Origin: Candidatus Brevundimonas colombiensis | Lineage (GTDB): Bacteria; Pseudomonadota; Alphaproteobacteria; Caulobacterales; Caulobacteraceae | NCBI GenBank assembly: GCA_029202665.1 | Contig: CP119326.1 | Coordinates: forward strand, 310,001-374,000 | Direction of reading: 5' to 3' | Length of the DNA stretch: 64,000 nucleotides | In this document: piece by piece, positions 36,997-46,480 of the stretch | Numbering within the stretch: position 1 is the first letter of the stretch | How the letters are laid out: the number at the start of each line of letters is the position of its first letter | The notes under the pieces: model-generated | Seen by the model: only the letters and a program-made list of their open reading frames with translations | Told to the model about the DNA's origin: nothing | Databases searched by the model: none | Position numbers and translations under genes: made by a program

Positions 36997-37521
36997 ATGG
37001 CGAAGTTCATGCACCGACTGATCCTGATGCGGCACGCCCAGGCCGAAAGCTCCGCCCCGTCCGGCGGCGGGGACGAGGCCCGCCGCCTGTCCTCCGCCGG
37101 CCGCGTCGAAGCCGCCCTGATGGGGCGCGCCCTGGCCGAACGGGGGCTGAAGCCCGACCTGGCCCTGGTCTCGACCGCCGTGCGCACCCGCCAGACCTGG
37201 GAGCAGATGCACGACGCCCTGGGCGACGTGGAGGTGCGCGACGAGGCCAGCCTGTACAACGCCGCCGCCGACGTCATCCGCCGCTTCGTCGAGGCCAGCG
37301 AGGACGAGGCCGGCTGCCTGCTGGTCCTGGCGCATAATCCGGGCGTCCATGTGCTGGCGGCGGACTATCTGATCGAAAGCGCCGCCTCCCCGGCGGTGAC
37401 GGATCGGCTGTCGGGAGGGTTTCCGACGGGCGCCGCCGCCCTGTTCACCGTCGATGCGGCCGGTCGCTGCGCCTATGAGGGCTTTCTGACGCCCCGGGCG
37501 CTGGGCGCGCCGTCGCTGTGA
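36997..37521 (+). CDS. SixA-like histidine phosphatase
   Basis: A 174-residue histidine phosphatase of the phosphoglycerate mutase superfamily. The catalytic RHA motif is in LILMRHAQAES (~8-18), the second arginine in STAVRTRQTWEQ and the second His in VLAHNPGVH. SixA-type enzymes dephosphorylate His-phosphotransfer proteins or phosphoproteins of PTS. It overlaps the DUF952 gene by a GTGA junction. Either the first Met or Met5 could be the start. Confidence 0.9.
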   Translation: MAKFMHRLILMRHAQAESSAPSGGGDEARRLSSAGRVEAALMGRALAERGLKPDLALVSTAVRTRQTWEQMHDALGDVEVRDEASLYNAAADVIRRFVEASEDEAGCLLVLAHNPGVHVLAADYLIESAASPAVTDRLSGGFPTGAAALFTVDAAGRCAYEGFLTPRALGAPSL

Positions 37522-37862
37522 CCGACATCGCCTACAAGATCGTGGACGCGGCAGAATGGCGCGCGGCCGTCGCCGAGGGCCGTTACGACGGCGCGCCCGT
37601 CGATCTGGCCGACGGCTACATCCATATGTCCGCCGAACCGCAACTGGCCGAGACGGCGCGCAGGCATTTCGCCGGACGGTCCGGCCTGCTGCTGCTGACG
37701 GTGGACCTGGCTCGCCTGGGCGACGCCCTGATCTGGGAGCCGTCGCGCGGGGGCGATCTGTTTCCCCACCTCTACGCCCCCCTGCCCGTCGCCGCCGTCA
37801 CCGCCTCGCGCGCCTTCTCGGTCACGGCCGACGGCGAGATGGCGTTCGAGGACGCGATATGA
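37518..37862 (+). CDS. DUF952 family protein
   Basis: A 114-residue protein of DUF952, a small fold related to glutathione S-transferase-associated domains: YKIVDAAEWRAAVAEG, then DLADGYIHMSAEPQLAETARRHF and GDLFPHLYAPLPVAAV. It is a typical companion of pyrD in alphaproteobacteria. The start GTG at 37518 overlaps the preceding stop (GTGA), and its own stop overlaps the pyrD start (ATGA). Confidence 0.92.
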   Translation: MTDIAYKIVDAAEWRAAVAEGRYDGAPVDLADGYIHMSAEPQLAETARRHFAGRSGLLLLTVDLARLGDALIWEPSRGGDLFPHLYAPLPVAAVTASRAFSVTADGEMAFEDAI

Positions 37863-38905
37863 GCCTGACGGATGTCGGCGCCGCCCTGCTCCGCAGGCTC
37901 GACCCGGAACAGGCGCACCAGTTGGCGATCAAGGGGCTGGCGTTCGCCCCCCTGCCCGCGCCGCCCGCCGACGATCCGATCCTGAGGACCAGGCTCGCCG
38001 GGCTGGACCTGCCCAATCCGGTCGGTCTGGCCGCCGGTCTGGACAAGAACGGCGAGGCGCTGCGCGGTCTGTCGCGCCTGGGCTTCGGCTTCGTCGAATG
38101 CGGCTCCGTCACGCCGCGCCCGCAGTCCGGAAACCCCAAGCCCCGCCTGTTCCGCCTGAGTGAAGATCGCGCCGTCATCAACCGGATGGGGTTCAACAAC
38201 GCCGGGCTGGACGCCTTCGCCGCCCGTCTGGACCAGCGCCCGTCGGGTGTCGTCGTCGGGGCCAATCTGGGGGCCAACAAGGATACGCAGGACAAGGCGG
38301 CGGACTATGTGGCGGGCCTGGAACGGCTGGCCGGCCGCGCCTCCTATTTCACCGTCAACATCTCCTCGCCCAATACGCCGGGCCTGCGCGCGCTTCAGGG
38401 CCGCGCGCAGCTGGACGATCTCCTGGGCCGCATCGAGGCCGCCCGACCGGTCGCGGGTCCCGCCCGCGTGCCGGTCTTCCTGAAGATCGCGCCCGATCTG
38501 ATCGCCGACGAGATCGGCATGATCGTCGAGGCGTCCCTGGCCCACCGGATCGACGGGCTGATCGTGTCCAACACCACGCTGGAGCGGCCCCAGACCCTGC
38601 GGTCGCCCCAGGCGCACGAGACCGGCGGCCTGTCGGGCGCCCCCATCCGCCCCTTCGCCGAAAAGGCCCTGCGCGCGGCGGCCGAAGCGGCGGACGGCCG
38701 TCTGCCCCTGATCGCGGTCGGCGGCATCGACAGCGGGGCCGAGGCCTATGCCCGCATCCGTCTGGGCGCCGCGGCGGTCCAGCTCTATTCCGCCCTGATC
38801 TATGAAGGCCCGGGTCTGGTCGCCCGCATCAAGCGCGACCTGGCCGCCCGGCTGCGCACCGATGGTTTTTCCACTCTGTCCCAGGCGATCGGGACGGGCC
38901 GTTGA
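37859..38905 (+). CDS. pyrD: Dihydroorotate dehydrogenase (quinone), class 2
   Basis: A 348-residue membrane-associated flavoenzyme oxidising dihydroorotate to orotate in pyrimidine synthesis, passing electrons to quinone. The N-terminal helical domain (LLRRLDPEQAHQLAIKGL) marks the class 2 type. The FMN barrel has NPVGLAAGLDKNGEA, GSVTPRPQSGNPKPRLFRL, INRMGFNN, NISSPNTPGLRALQ with the catalytic Ser, and LIAVGGIDSGAEAYARIRLGA. The ATG is in an ATGA overlap with DUF952. Confidence 0.97.
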   Translation: MSLTDVGAALLRRLDPEQAHQLAIKGLAFAPLPAPPADDPILRTRLAGLDLPNPVGLAAGLDKNGEALRGLSRLGFGFVECGSVTPRPQSGNPKPRLFRLSEDRAVINRMGFNNAGLDAFAARLDQRPSGVVVGANLGANKDTQDKAADYVAGLERLAGRASYFTVNISSPNTPGLRALQGRAQLDDLLGRIEAARPVAGPARVPVFLKIAPDLIADEIGMIVEASLAHRIDGLIVSNTTLERPQTLRSPQAHETGGLSGAPIRPFAEKALRAAAEAADGRLPLIAVGGIDSGAEAYARIRLGAAAVQLYSALIYEGPGLVARIKRDLAARLRTDGFSTLSQAIGTGR

Positions 38906-38970
38906 CGGAGCGTTAGGTTCAAGCAGGGCAAGGTCGCCCCGAAGCGCGTGATCGCGCAACGGGGAAACGC

Positions 38971-40860
38971 ATGCCGGACACCACGGGCGCCGATACGGTC
39001 AGCGGCTGGACCTTCGCGGTTCGGCAACGCCGTGGCGCAATGATGCAACGCGTCGCCGTGGGCCTGGCCAGCAGTCTGGCGGCGACGCCCCTGGTCGGCT
39101 GGGGCATCGCCCTGGGCTGGGGCGCGGCCTATGTCGCCATCCAGCTGTGGGAGGCGTTTGTCTTTGCGCCCCTGAACGCCTCGACGCCGCGCCCGATGTC
39201 CAGGGCGCGCAATATTCTGGGCGGGGCGACCATGTTCGCCAACACCGGCCTGTACGGCGCCCTGTCGCTGGTGCTGTGGCTGTATGGCGGCGTGGCGGGC
39301 GGGGTGTCGGCGGCGGTGATGCTGCCGGCGGCCATGGTCTATTCCATGGTCAATGCGCCGCGTTCGCTGACGGTCCTGGCCTGCACCACTGCGCCGCAGG
39401 CGCTCTATATGGCCGCCTTTCCCTTCCTGCTGATCGAGTTGGGCGCGCCGGTGGGCGCGGCGATCACGGCGGCGGCGGCGGTGACCATCTTCACCATCTA
39501 CTGCCTGAACGTCTGGCGCGCCCTGGCCGAGCGGGTGAAGACCGAGCAGAAGGACCGGCTGCTGGCCGAGGCGCACGTCGCCCGGATGGGCCAGGAACTG
39601 CGCGAGCAGCGCGCCTTCCTGGCCGCCATCGGTCATGATCTGCGCACCCCGATCGGCGCGATCCTGAGCGGCGCGACGGACCTGCGCGGCGGCGATGTCG
39701 GAATGCGTCAGAACGCCGAACTGATCACCGACGCCGGGCTGATGATGAAGTCGCTGCTGGACGACCTGCTGGACCATTCCCGCATCGAAGCCGGGCGCAT
39801 GACCATTGAGGTCAAGGATTTCGACCTTCGCCAGATGCTGGCCCAGACGCTGCAGCTGTGGCGCGCCCAGGCCGACGCCAAGGGGCTGAGACTGCGGATC
39901 GAGGGCGCGGCCCTGGCGCCCCGCATGGTCAAGGGCGACGTCATCCGCATTCGCCAGGTGCTGAACAACCTCTTGTCCAACGCCATGAAGTTCACCGAGA
40001 CCGGGGCCATCACCCTGCGCGTCCAGGCCTGGCCGGAAGAGCCCGCGTCCTACGCCCTGACGTTCGAGATCGCCGACACCGGCCCCGGCATGACGCAGGA
40101 CCAGCTGGCGCGCCTGTTCACCCCGTTCGATCAGACGGCCGAGGGCGTCACCGCCCGTTACGGCGGATCGGGGCTGGGTCTGGCGATCAGCCGCAATCTG
40201 ACGGACCTGATGGGCGGGCGGCTGACGGTGCGAAGCACGCCGGGCCAGGGGTCGCGCTTCACCGTCTCGCTGGTGCTGCCGCGCGGCGAGGCCATCGCCC
40301 CCCCGATCGAAACGGTCGATGAAAGCCGGCTGGAGATCGCCCGTGCGCTGCGCCCGGCCGTCGCGGCGCCCGAGCCGGTTCCTGAGCCCGCGCCCGTCAT
40401 GATGGCCCCTCAGCCGGAAGCGGAACCCCAACCTGAACCCGAACCGGACGACGACGCCGATCAACCGCTGCGCCTGCTGGTGGTGGACGACCACGACATC
40501 AATCGCCGCGCGATCCAGCTGATCCTCCAGCCGCTGGGGTGCGAGATCACCACCGCCGCCGACGGCCTGATCGCGCTGCAACGCTGCGAGGAGACGGTGT
40601 TCGACGTCATCTTCATGGATGTGCGGATGCCCGAACTGGACGGGCGCGAGACCACCCGCCGCCTGCGGGCCGGCCAGGGTCCGAACGCCCTGACGCCCGT
40701 GGTCGCCGTCACCGCCGACACGGCGCCCGAGGACGTGGCCGCCTGCCAGGCGGCGGGCATGGCCTATTTCGTGTCCAAGCCCCTGACGCCCACGGCCCTG
40801 ATCGGCGCCCTGCAGCATGTGCTGGACGAGACGGCTCAGGCCCGCTCCGAGGCCGCCTGA
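38971..40860 (+). CDS. Hybrid sensor histidine kinase with C-terminal receiver
   Basis: A 629-residue hybrid kinase. A membrane region of about five to six helices occupies residues 25-190, followed by a short coil, the H box AIGHDLRTP (His about 222), the HATPase domain (NNLLSNAMKF, DTGPGM, GGSGLGLAI), a Pro/Glu-rich linker (~450-485) and a receiver domain with LLVVDDHDINRR, phospho-Asp in IFMDVRMPE (~550) and Lys in FVSKPLTP. No periplasmic sensor domain is obvious, so signal input is probably through the membrane part. Partner Hpt and output regulator are not nearby. Its end overlaps the convergent vsr gene by 25 bases. Confidence 0.93.
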   Translation: MPDTTGADTVSGWTFAVRQRRGAMMQRVAVGLASSLAATPLVGWGIALGWGAAYVAIQLWEAFVFAPLNASTPRPMSRARNILGGATMFANTGLYGALSLVLWLYGGVAGGVSAAVMLPAAMVYSMVNAPRSLTVLACTTAPQALYMAAFPFLLIELGAPVGAAITAAAAVTIFTIYCLNVWRALAERVKTEQKDRLLAEAHVARMGQELREQRAFLAAIGHDLRTPIGAILSGATDLRGGDVGMRQNAELITDAGLMMKSLLDDLLDHSRIEAGRMTIEVKDFDLRQMLAQTLQLWRAQADAKGLRLRIEGAALAPRMVKGDVIRIRQVLNNLLSNAMKFTETGAITLRVQAWPEEPASYALTFEIADTGPGMTQDQLARLFTPFDQTAEGVTARYGGSGLGLAISRNLTDLMGGRLTVRSTPGQGSRFTVSLVLPRGEAIAPPIETVDESRLEIARALRPAVAAPEPVPEPAPVMMAPQPEAEPQPEPEPDDDADQPLRLLVVDDHDINRRAIQLILQPLGCEITTAADGLIALQRCEETVFDVIFMDVRMPELDGRETTRRLRAGQGPNALTPVVAVTADTAPEDVAACQAAGMAYFVSKPLTPTALIGALQHVLDETAQARSEAA

Positions 40861-41267
40861 CCGTTCACCTCGGCGATCAGGGCCGAGGCGAAGTCGGGGC
40901 GGCGCATCCCGCATTCCCACGCCACGATCACGCGCCAGCCATCCGCCAGCAGCGCCTGCCGGACTTCGGCGTCGCGCGTCCGGTTGCGGCCGATCTTGGC
41001 GATCCAGTAGTCGGCGTTGGTCTTGGGCTGACGCGCGCCGCGCGGGCAGTCATGGCCGTGCCAGAAACAGCCGTGGACGAACAGGGCGACGCGGCGGCCC
41101 TTCATCACGACATCCGGCCGACCGGCCAGGCCGCAGCCGCCCAGTCGATAACCAATCCCGGCCGCGCGCAGAACCTTGCGCACGGCCAGTTCCGGCGACG
41201 TGTCCCGCCCCTTCACGCGACGCATCACGGCGCTGCGCTTCTCCGGGCTGAAAACGTCGGTCGTCAT
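40836..41267 (-). CDS. vsr: Very short patch repair (Vsr) endonuclease
   Basis: A 143-residue mismatch endonuclease. Vsr nicks at T:G mismatches arising from 5-methylcytosine deamination. Typical features: FSPEKRSAVMRRVKGRDTSPELAVRK at the start, the catalytic Asp in GRPDVV (~52), ALFVHGCFWHGHDC with zinc-binding His/Cys, and NADYWIAKIGRNRTRD. No Dcm-type cytosine methyltransferase lies in the window. The last codons overlap the convergent hybrid kinase. Confidence 0.93.
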   Translation of the reverse strand: MTTDVFSPEKRSAVMRRVKGRDTSPELAVRKVLRAAGIGYRLGGCGLAGRPDVVMKGRRVALFVHGCFWHGHDCPRGARQPKTNADYWIAKIGRNRTRDAEVRQALLADGWRVIVAWECGMRRPDFASALIAEVNGQAASERA

Positions 41268-41275
41268 CTTTTTTC

Positions 41276-41311
41276 GGTCCAGGCTACCGCTTCGCTACTT
41301 GAGCCTGGACC
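41276..41311 (-). other. Inverted repeat between peroxiredoxin and vsr genes
   Basis: GGTCCAGGCT (41276-41285) is an exact inverse of AGCCTGGACC (41302-41311), with a 16-base loop. It lies just downstream of the peroxiredoxin stop on the minus strand and just upstream of the vsr start. It may be a terminator, but a run of A rather than T follows on the minus strand. Confidence 0.5.
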
Positions 41312-41319
41312 TAAGATCA

Positions 41320-41805
<486 letters not shown>

Positions 41806-41956
41806 GGAGGTCTCCGCGGACAGGGAAGGGATGAAGGGAAAGTCGGGGCGTCGCACGAATGTGAAACACCGCCTGCGACACATAGAGGCCGCCGGGCCAA
41901 CCGCAAGCGTCCGCCGACTTGCGCCCGCCGCTTTCGCGACGGATGATGGCCGGATC

Positions 41957-42526
41957 ATGAGCCAAGCCTCCCCCCTGACCGGCCGCCTGCTGGTGGCCAT
42001 GCCCGGCATCGACGATCCCCGGTTCGAACACGCCGTCATCCTGATCTGCGCCCACGGCCCGGACCATGCGATGGGCCTCAGGCTGGATCATCCCGCGCCG
42101 GGGGTGGATCTGAAGACGGTGCTGGACAAGCTGGACGCCCCGGCGCCGGATCAATCGATCGGCCGGGTCGTGCTGATGGGCGGGCCGGTGGAGCGCGAGC
42201 GCGGCTTTGTCCTGCACACCGACGACTGGATGATCGGCGAGGACAGCCTGCCGTTCGGCGACGGCCTGGCCATGACCGGCACGCGCGAGGCCCTGACGGC
42301 CATGACCGACGATGTCGGCGGCCCGCGCCGCTCGGCCCTGTTGCTGGGCTACGCCGGCTGGGGCGAGGGGCAGTTGGAGGAGGAGCTGGCCGACAATGTC
42401 TGGCTGACCGCCGAAGCGGACCTGGATCTGATCTTCGACAGCGAACACACGTCGAAATGGACGCGCGCCCTGGCCCAGCTGGGCGTGGACGCCGCCAGAC
42501 TGTCCAGCCAGGGCGGCCGGGCCTGA
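41957..42526 (+). CDS. YqgE/AlgH family protein (UPF0301)
   Basis: A 189-residue protein of UPF0301. Clear motifs: LTGRLLVAMPGIDDPRFEHAVILICAH near the start, VLMGGPVERERGFVLH in the middle, and SALLLGYAGWGEGQLEEELADNVWL near 130. The function of this conserved family is not settled. Start ATG at 41957; divergent from the peroxiredoxin gene. Confidence 0.93.
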   Translation: MSQASPLTGRLLVAMPGIDDPRFEHAVILICAHGPDHAMGLRLDHPAPGVDLKTVLDKLDAPAPDQSIGRVVLMGGPVERERGFVLHTDDWMIGEDSLPFGDGLAMTGTREALTAMTDDVGGPRRSALLLGYAGWGEGQLEEELADNVWLTAEADLDLIFDSEHTSKWTRALAQLGVDAARLSSQGGRA

Positions 42527-42557
42527 AAGGTCCGGCCCGACCGCCCCGCCTTGGGCC

Positions 42558-43391
42558 CTAGAAGCGGTAGTTCATGCCCAGGCGGAACATGTGCGCGCCG
42601 AACTTGCCGTTGCCGCGCGTCATGTCCGTGCCCGTGGTGTTCGGCGCCAGGACGAAGGGGTTGGTCGCCGGCGCCGTGCCCTGGCCCACGCGGATGACGG
42701 GGCTGTCGACGTCAAGCGAGGTGTACAGATATTCGCCGGTGAAGGTCAGGCCGCGACCCAGGGCGTATTCCACGCCGCCGCCGGCCTGCCAGCCGTCGCC
42801 GTCATCGCCCTCGCTGGTCTGGGTGAAGCTGTTGGCCTGGTTCGACGTGCGGAACTTGTTGTCGAACTTGCCGTAGGCGTAGCCGCCGGTGCCGTAGATC
42901 AGAGCGTTGCCGGCCGCATAGCCCAGACGCAGACGGGCGGCCGCCGTGCTCTCCAGCTCGCGCGTGAAGGTGTAATAGGCCGGGGTGGTCGAGAAGCCGG
43001 TCACCGAATCCTGGGCGTTGTTGACGCTGTATTCGGCCAGGGCGCCGACGACGATATTGCCGAACTGCCAGTCATAGCCGGCGCGCACGCCCGCTTCGAC
43101 GCCGTTGTTGTCGCTCTTGCAGCCGCTGGTCGGGCCGGTGCTGGTGGCCGCGCCGCCGCAGAACCCGGGGCTGAAGGCGTTGGCGCCGGTGCCGGTCGTG
43201 ACGGGGTCGCCATAGTTTCCATCCAGATTGCGGTCGAAGCGCAGGATTTCGTCGCCGTCGTCGTTCGACTGATTATAGCCGCCGAAGATGCCGACATACG
43301 GGCCAGACCAGTTCTGGACACTCGATTGGGCCAGGGCGGGGGTTGAGACGAGGGCCAGCGCCAGGGCGCTGCAGGCAAGGGTCTTGATCAT
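42558..43391 (-). CDS. Outer membrane beta-barrel protein (Omp25-like)
   Basis: A 277-residue protein with signal peptide (MIKTLACSALALALVSTPALAQ) and the opening NWSGPYVGIFGGYNQSN typical of the Omp25/RopB-like eight-stranded barrels. Other conserved parts are GVRAGYDWQFGNIVVGALAEYS, LRLGYAAGNALIYGTGGYAYG and the C-terminal aromatic MNYRF for assembly by BAM. Two Cys residues occur in an extended loop (PGFCGGAATS and SGCKSDN). Function is structural or porin-like. Confidence 0.92.
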   Translation of the reverse strand: MIKTLACSALALALVSTPALAQSSVQNWSGPYVGIFGGYNQSNDDGDEILRFDRNLDGNYGDPVTTGTGANAFSPGFCGGAATSTGPTSGCKSDNNGVEAGVRAGYDWQFGNIVVGALAEYSVNNAQDSVTGFSTTPAYYTFTRELESTAAARLRLGYAAGNALIYGTGGYAYGKFDNKFRTSNQANSFTQTSEGDDGDGWQAGGGVEYALGRGLTFTGEYLYTSLDVDSPVIRVGQGTAPATNPFVLAPNTTGTDMTRGNGKFGAHMFRLGMNYRF

Positions 43392-43528
43392 GGGGGAGGC
43401 TCACGTGCCGGATTGCGGGCGCGAAGTCCCCGCTCGCGGGTCAGAAAGCCGCAGCGCGCACGCCGTTCCCGAAAGAGGTGCGCCGCCAAATGTCGCACAT
43501 CCAAGGGATGCGGCCGAGCGTATGGCCG

Positions 43529-45238
43529 CTAGCGTGTGGCCATCGAGATCAGGAAGGCCACCAGCAGGATCAGGCTGACGCCCTGCCAGAACCGCACCGG
43601 ATCGCGCTCGATCAGCGACAGTCGACGCGGCGGCGGGGCGGCGACGGCGCTGCCGGTCTCCAGCACATGGATCAGCTCCTCCACATCCTCGAACCGCTCG
43701 TTCGGATCGACCGCCGCAGCGCGCATTATGGCCGCCTCCAGCCAGGCGGGCATGTCGGGGCGATGGCGGGTCGGGGGCGCGGGCGCGCGGTCGAAACGCG
43801 GCGCGTCCGCCGGATCGACCTCGCCCCACGGATAGGTTCGGGTGAACAGGCGGTACAGGGTCACGCCCAGGGCGAACTGGTCGGTCAGGGCGTTTCCGGC
43901 CTCGCCCGCATACATTTCCGGCGCCTTGTAGCCGGCCGTCCCCGGCGCCTCGGCCTCGGCGAACTCCTCGGCCAGCCTGAGACGCGCCACGCCCAGATCC
44001 ACCAGCTTCAGCCCGCCGCCCGTCTCCAGGATCACATTGTCCGGCTTGATGTCGCGGTGCGTCACCCCCGCCCGGTGCAGAGCCGAGACGGCGCGCGCCA
44101 GCGGCAGGGCGACGGCGATCCCCTCGGCGATCTCGAAAGCCCCCTCCTCCGCCAGCCGCGCGTGCAACGTCTGACCGGCATGGAAGGGTTGGGCGATATA
44201 GAGACGGCTCTGGCGGCCCGCGTCCAGCGTCAGCACCTTGCCGACATGGGGGCTGTCGATGCGCCGGCCGATGAAGGCCTCGCGCAGGAAGGCGGTGCGG
44301 GCGCCGCGTTCGGACACCACGGCGGGCTTGGGAAACTTCAGCACCACCACGCCCGCGTCGCCCAGCGTGTCCCGGGCCAGGAACAGGCGGGTGTAGCGGC
44401 CGTCGGCGATCAGCCGTTGCAGGACGAAGCCGTCCACCGTCTCCCCCACGACCGGCGGCGGCGCGATGGCCAGCCCTTCGGCCTCGGCGGTGATCGCCTC
44501 CCAGTCGGGCGCGCCGGTTCGGACCACGTCGATGACGATGGCGGTGGCGTTGTCGCGCGCCCCCGCCGCCTCGACCTCGGCCAGGATGGCGCGGGCGTCC
44601 GCATCCGGCGATCCGCGTCGCGCCAGCAACCCGGCCAGGGCCGCGTCGGTCAGCACCCCATGCACCCCGTCGGTGGTCAGCAACAGCCGGTCGTGCGGCT
44701 CCAGCCGCACCTGGCGCACGTCCAGCTTGACGTCCGCCTCTATGCCCACCGCGCGATACAGGACATGGCTCATCCCCTGCTGGGCGCGGGTGTGATCCTC
44801 GGTCAGCCGGGTCAGGGCGCCATCGCGGAAATGCCACGCGCGGCTGTCGCCGACGTGCAGGGCCACCGCCTCGCGCCCGCGCATCACCAGGGCGGTGAAG
44901 GTGGTCGCCGCCCCTTCCATCGCCGGATCGCTGCGCCCCTTGGCGTGAAGCCAGCGGTTGAAGCCCCGCAGCGCCTTGATCCCGTTGGCGGCGATGCCGT
45001 TCAGCGGGTTCTGGTCCAGATAGCCGTCGATGAAGCTGCGCGTCGTCAGCTCGGCCGCCATCCGCCCGGCCCTGGACCCCGACACCCCGTCGGCGATCAC
45101 CGCCACCACCCCATGCTCGCGCTGTTCGACCGTCGTGCCGATGTGGACGCCGCCGAAGTCCTGATTGTCCGCCTTGGGCCCCTGCAAGGTCGCAAAGCCG
45201 GCGGCGATCTCCAGTCTGGCGTCGGTCATGGCGCCCAC
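43529..45238 (-). CDS. PP2C-type phosphatase fused to Ser/Thr protein kinase, membrane-anchored
   Basis: A 569-residue fusion. Residues ~10-240 are a PP2C domain with metal-binding Asp motifs (KADNQD at 22-27, IADGVSG, TTDGVHG, RDNAT). Residues ~265-540 are a Hanks-type kinase with Lys301 (VVVLKFPK), HRD at 394-396 (THRDIKPDN) and the metal loop DLG (414-416) in place of DFG. A single membrane helix (~548-566) closes the protein, so both catalytic parts face the cytoplasm. The ATG at 45238 is followed by another Met three codons later. In such fusions the phosphatase may reset the kinase or its targets. The adjacent genes give no hint of the pathway. Confidence 0.9.
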   Translation of the reverse strand: MGAMTDARLEIAAGFATLQGPKADNQDFGGVHIGTTVEQREHGVVAVIADGVSGSRAGRMAAELTTRSFIDGYLDQNPLNGIAANGIKALRGFNRWLHAKGRSDPAMEGAATTFTALVMRGREAVALHVGDSRAWHFRDGALTRLTEDHTRAQQGMSHVLYRAVGIEADVKLDVRQVRLEPHDRLLLTTDGVHGVLTDAALAGLLARRGSPDADARAILAEVEAAGARDNATAIVIDVVRTGAPDWEAITAEAEGLAIAPPPVVGETVDGFVLQRLIADGRYTRLFLARDTLGDAGVVVLKFPKPAVVSERGARTAFLREAFIGRRIDSPHVGKVLTLDAGRQSRLYIAQPFHAGQTLHARLAEEGAFEIAEGIAVALPLARAVSALHRAGVTHRDIKPDNVILETGGGLKLVDLGVARLRLAEEFAEAEAPGTAGYKAPEMYAGEAGNALTDQFALGVTLYRLFTRTYPWGEVDPADAPRFDRAPAPPTRHRPDMPAWLEAAIMRAAAVDPNERFEDVEELIHVLETGSAVAAPPPRRLSLIERDPVRFWQGVSLILLVAFLISMATR

Positions 45239-45357
45239 TGTCCGTCAAACTGAGCCGTATGGCTAGCTGTCCAAAACTTAACGGGCGTTGCGGCGACGCT
45301 TGCGCCACAGTCCCGTCGTCGCCGGGGCTGGCGACGCTGTCTCAAGGCTCGTTGCGC

Positions 45358-46464
45358 ATGAAGCGTTTCCGTCATCTCATCCTGGCGTCCCTCGTCGCCA
45401 TCGCCGCCGCCAGCGCCTCCGGCCTGGCCGGCGCCCAGGACTATCGGCCGGACTTCCACCCGGATCAGTTGAAGGGACCGCCGGTCGGGGTGCCCAACAC
45501 GGTTCTGGTCCTGGGCACCCCCCACTTGGCCGGCCTGCCGGAGACCTTTGATTTCGCCCTCCTGGCGCCGCTGATGGACAGGCTGGTCGCCTGGGCGCCG
45601 ACCGCCATCGCCACCGAGGACATGTCGGGCCTTCAGTGCGACAGTCTTCGCCGCTATCCCCAGCGTTACGCCGAAACGGTCGAGACCTACTGCGCCGATC
45701 CGACGGCGGCCGGCGCCGCCCTGGGCCTGGACGTGCCGGCGGCCAACGCCGAGGCGGAACGGTTGCTGGCCGCCTGGCCCTCGGCGCCCACGGCCGCCCA
45801 GCGGCGGCGACTGGCGGGTGTCTTCCTGGCGGCCGGAGAGCCGGGCTCGGCCCTGGTCCAATGGCTGCGTCTGCCGGTCGAGGAACGGCGCGAAGGCGAC
45901 GGCCTGACGCCCGAGCTTGTCGTCCATCTCGACCGGATCAAGGACCGCCGCAACGAGACCGATCAGATTTCCGCCCCCCTGGCCGCCCGCCTGGGCCTGG
46001 AGCGTCTGTGGAGCGTCGACGATCATTCCGCCGACACGCCCGACGGCGCCGATCCGGCGGAGAAGAAGGCCTACGCCGACGCCGTGATGGGGGCCTGGGA
46101 CAATCCATACACCCGCGAACGCCGCGCCGCGTCGCAGCAACTGGAAGCGCGGCTCGCCGAACCGGACGGGGTGCTGGCCATGTACCGGGCCTACAATGAT
46201 CCAAGCCAGGCGCTGATCATCTATCGTTCGGACTTCGGCGCGGCTTTGACGGAACCCTCGCCCCAGGGATTCGGGCGCCGCTACGTCGGTTTTTGGGAGA
46301 CGCGGAACCTGCGCATTGTCGCCAATATGCGCGACGTCGTGGGCCGCTATCCGGGCACGCGGATGCTGACCATCGTCGGCGCCTCGCACAAACCCTATTA
46401 CGAGGCCTATCTGAACATGATGCACGACGTGGTCCTGGCGGACCTTGAGGGGGTGCTGCGCTGA
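45358..46464 (+). CDS. Secreted DUF5694/TraB-clan protein of unknown function
   Basis: A 368-residue protein with a signal peptide (LASLVAIAAASASGLAGAQ). After it comes VPNTVLVLGTPHLAGLPE and, near the C-terminus, MLTIVGASHKPYYEAYL. The GT-x-HL and GASH motifs resemble the paired motifs of the TraB/GumN clan, and the overall layout suggests DUF5694. Function unknown. The ATG at 45358 begins a proper signal peptide; the upstream open frame is noise. Confidence 0.82.
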   Translation: MKRFRHLILASLVAIAAASASGLAGAQDYRPDFHPDQLKGPPVGVPNTVLVLGTPHLAGLPETFDFALLAPLMDRLVAWAPTAIATEDMSGLQCDSLRRYPQRYAETVETYCADPTAAGAALGLDVPAANAEAERLLAAWPSAPTAAQRRRLAGVFLAAGEPGSALVQWLRLPVEERREGDGLTPELVVHLDRIKDRRNETDQISAPLAARLGLERLWSVDDHSADTPDGADPAEKKAYADAVMGAWDNPYTRERRAASQQLEARLAEPDGVLAMYRAYNDPSQALIIYRSDFGAALTEPSPQGFGRRYVGFWETRNLRIVANMRDVVGRYPGTRMLTIVGASHKPYYEAYLNMMHDVVLADLEGVLR

Positions 46465-46480
46465 ATCGGCCCGGCGCCGA

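Noticed and set aside
41276..41311. Classical terminator between peroxiredoxin and vsr
   Set aside because: Good stem but no T run in the direction of transcription; kept only as an inverted repeat.
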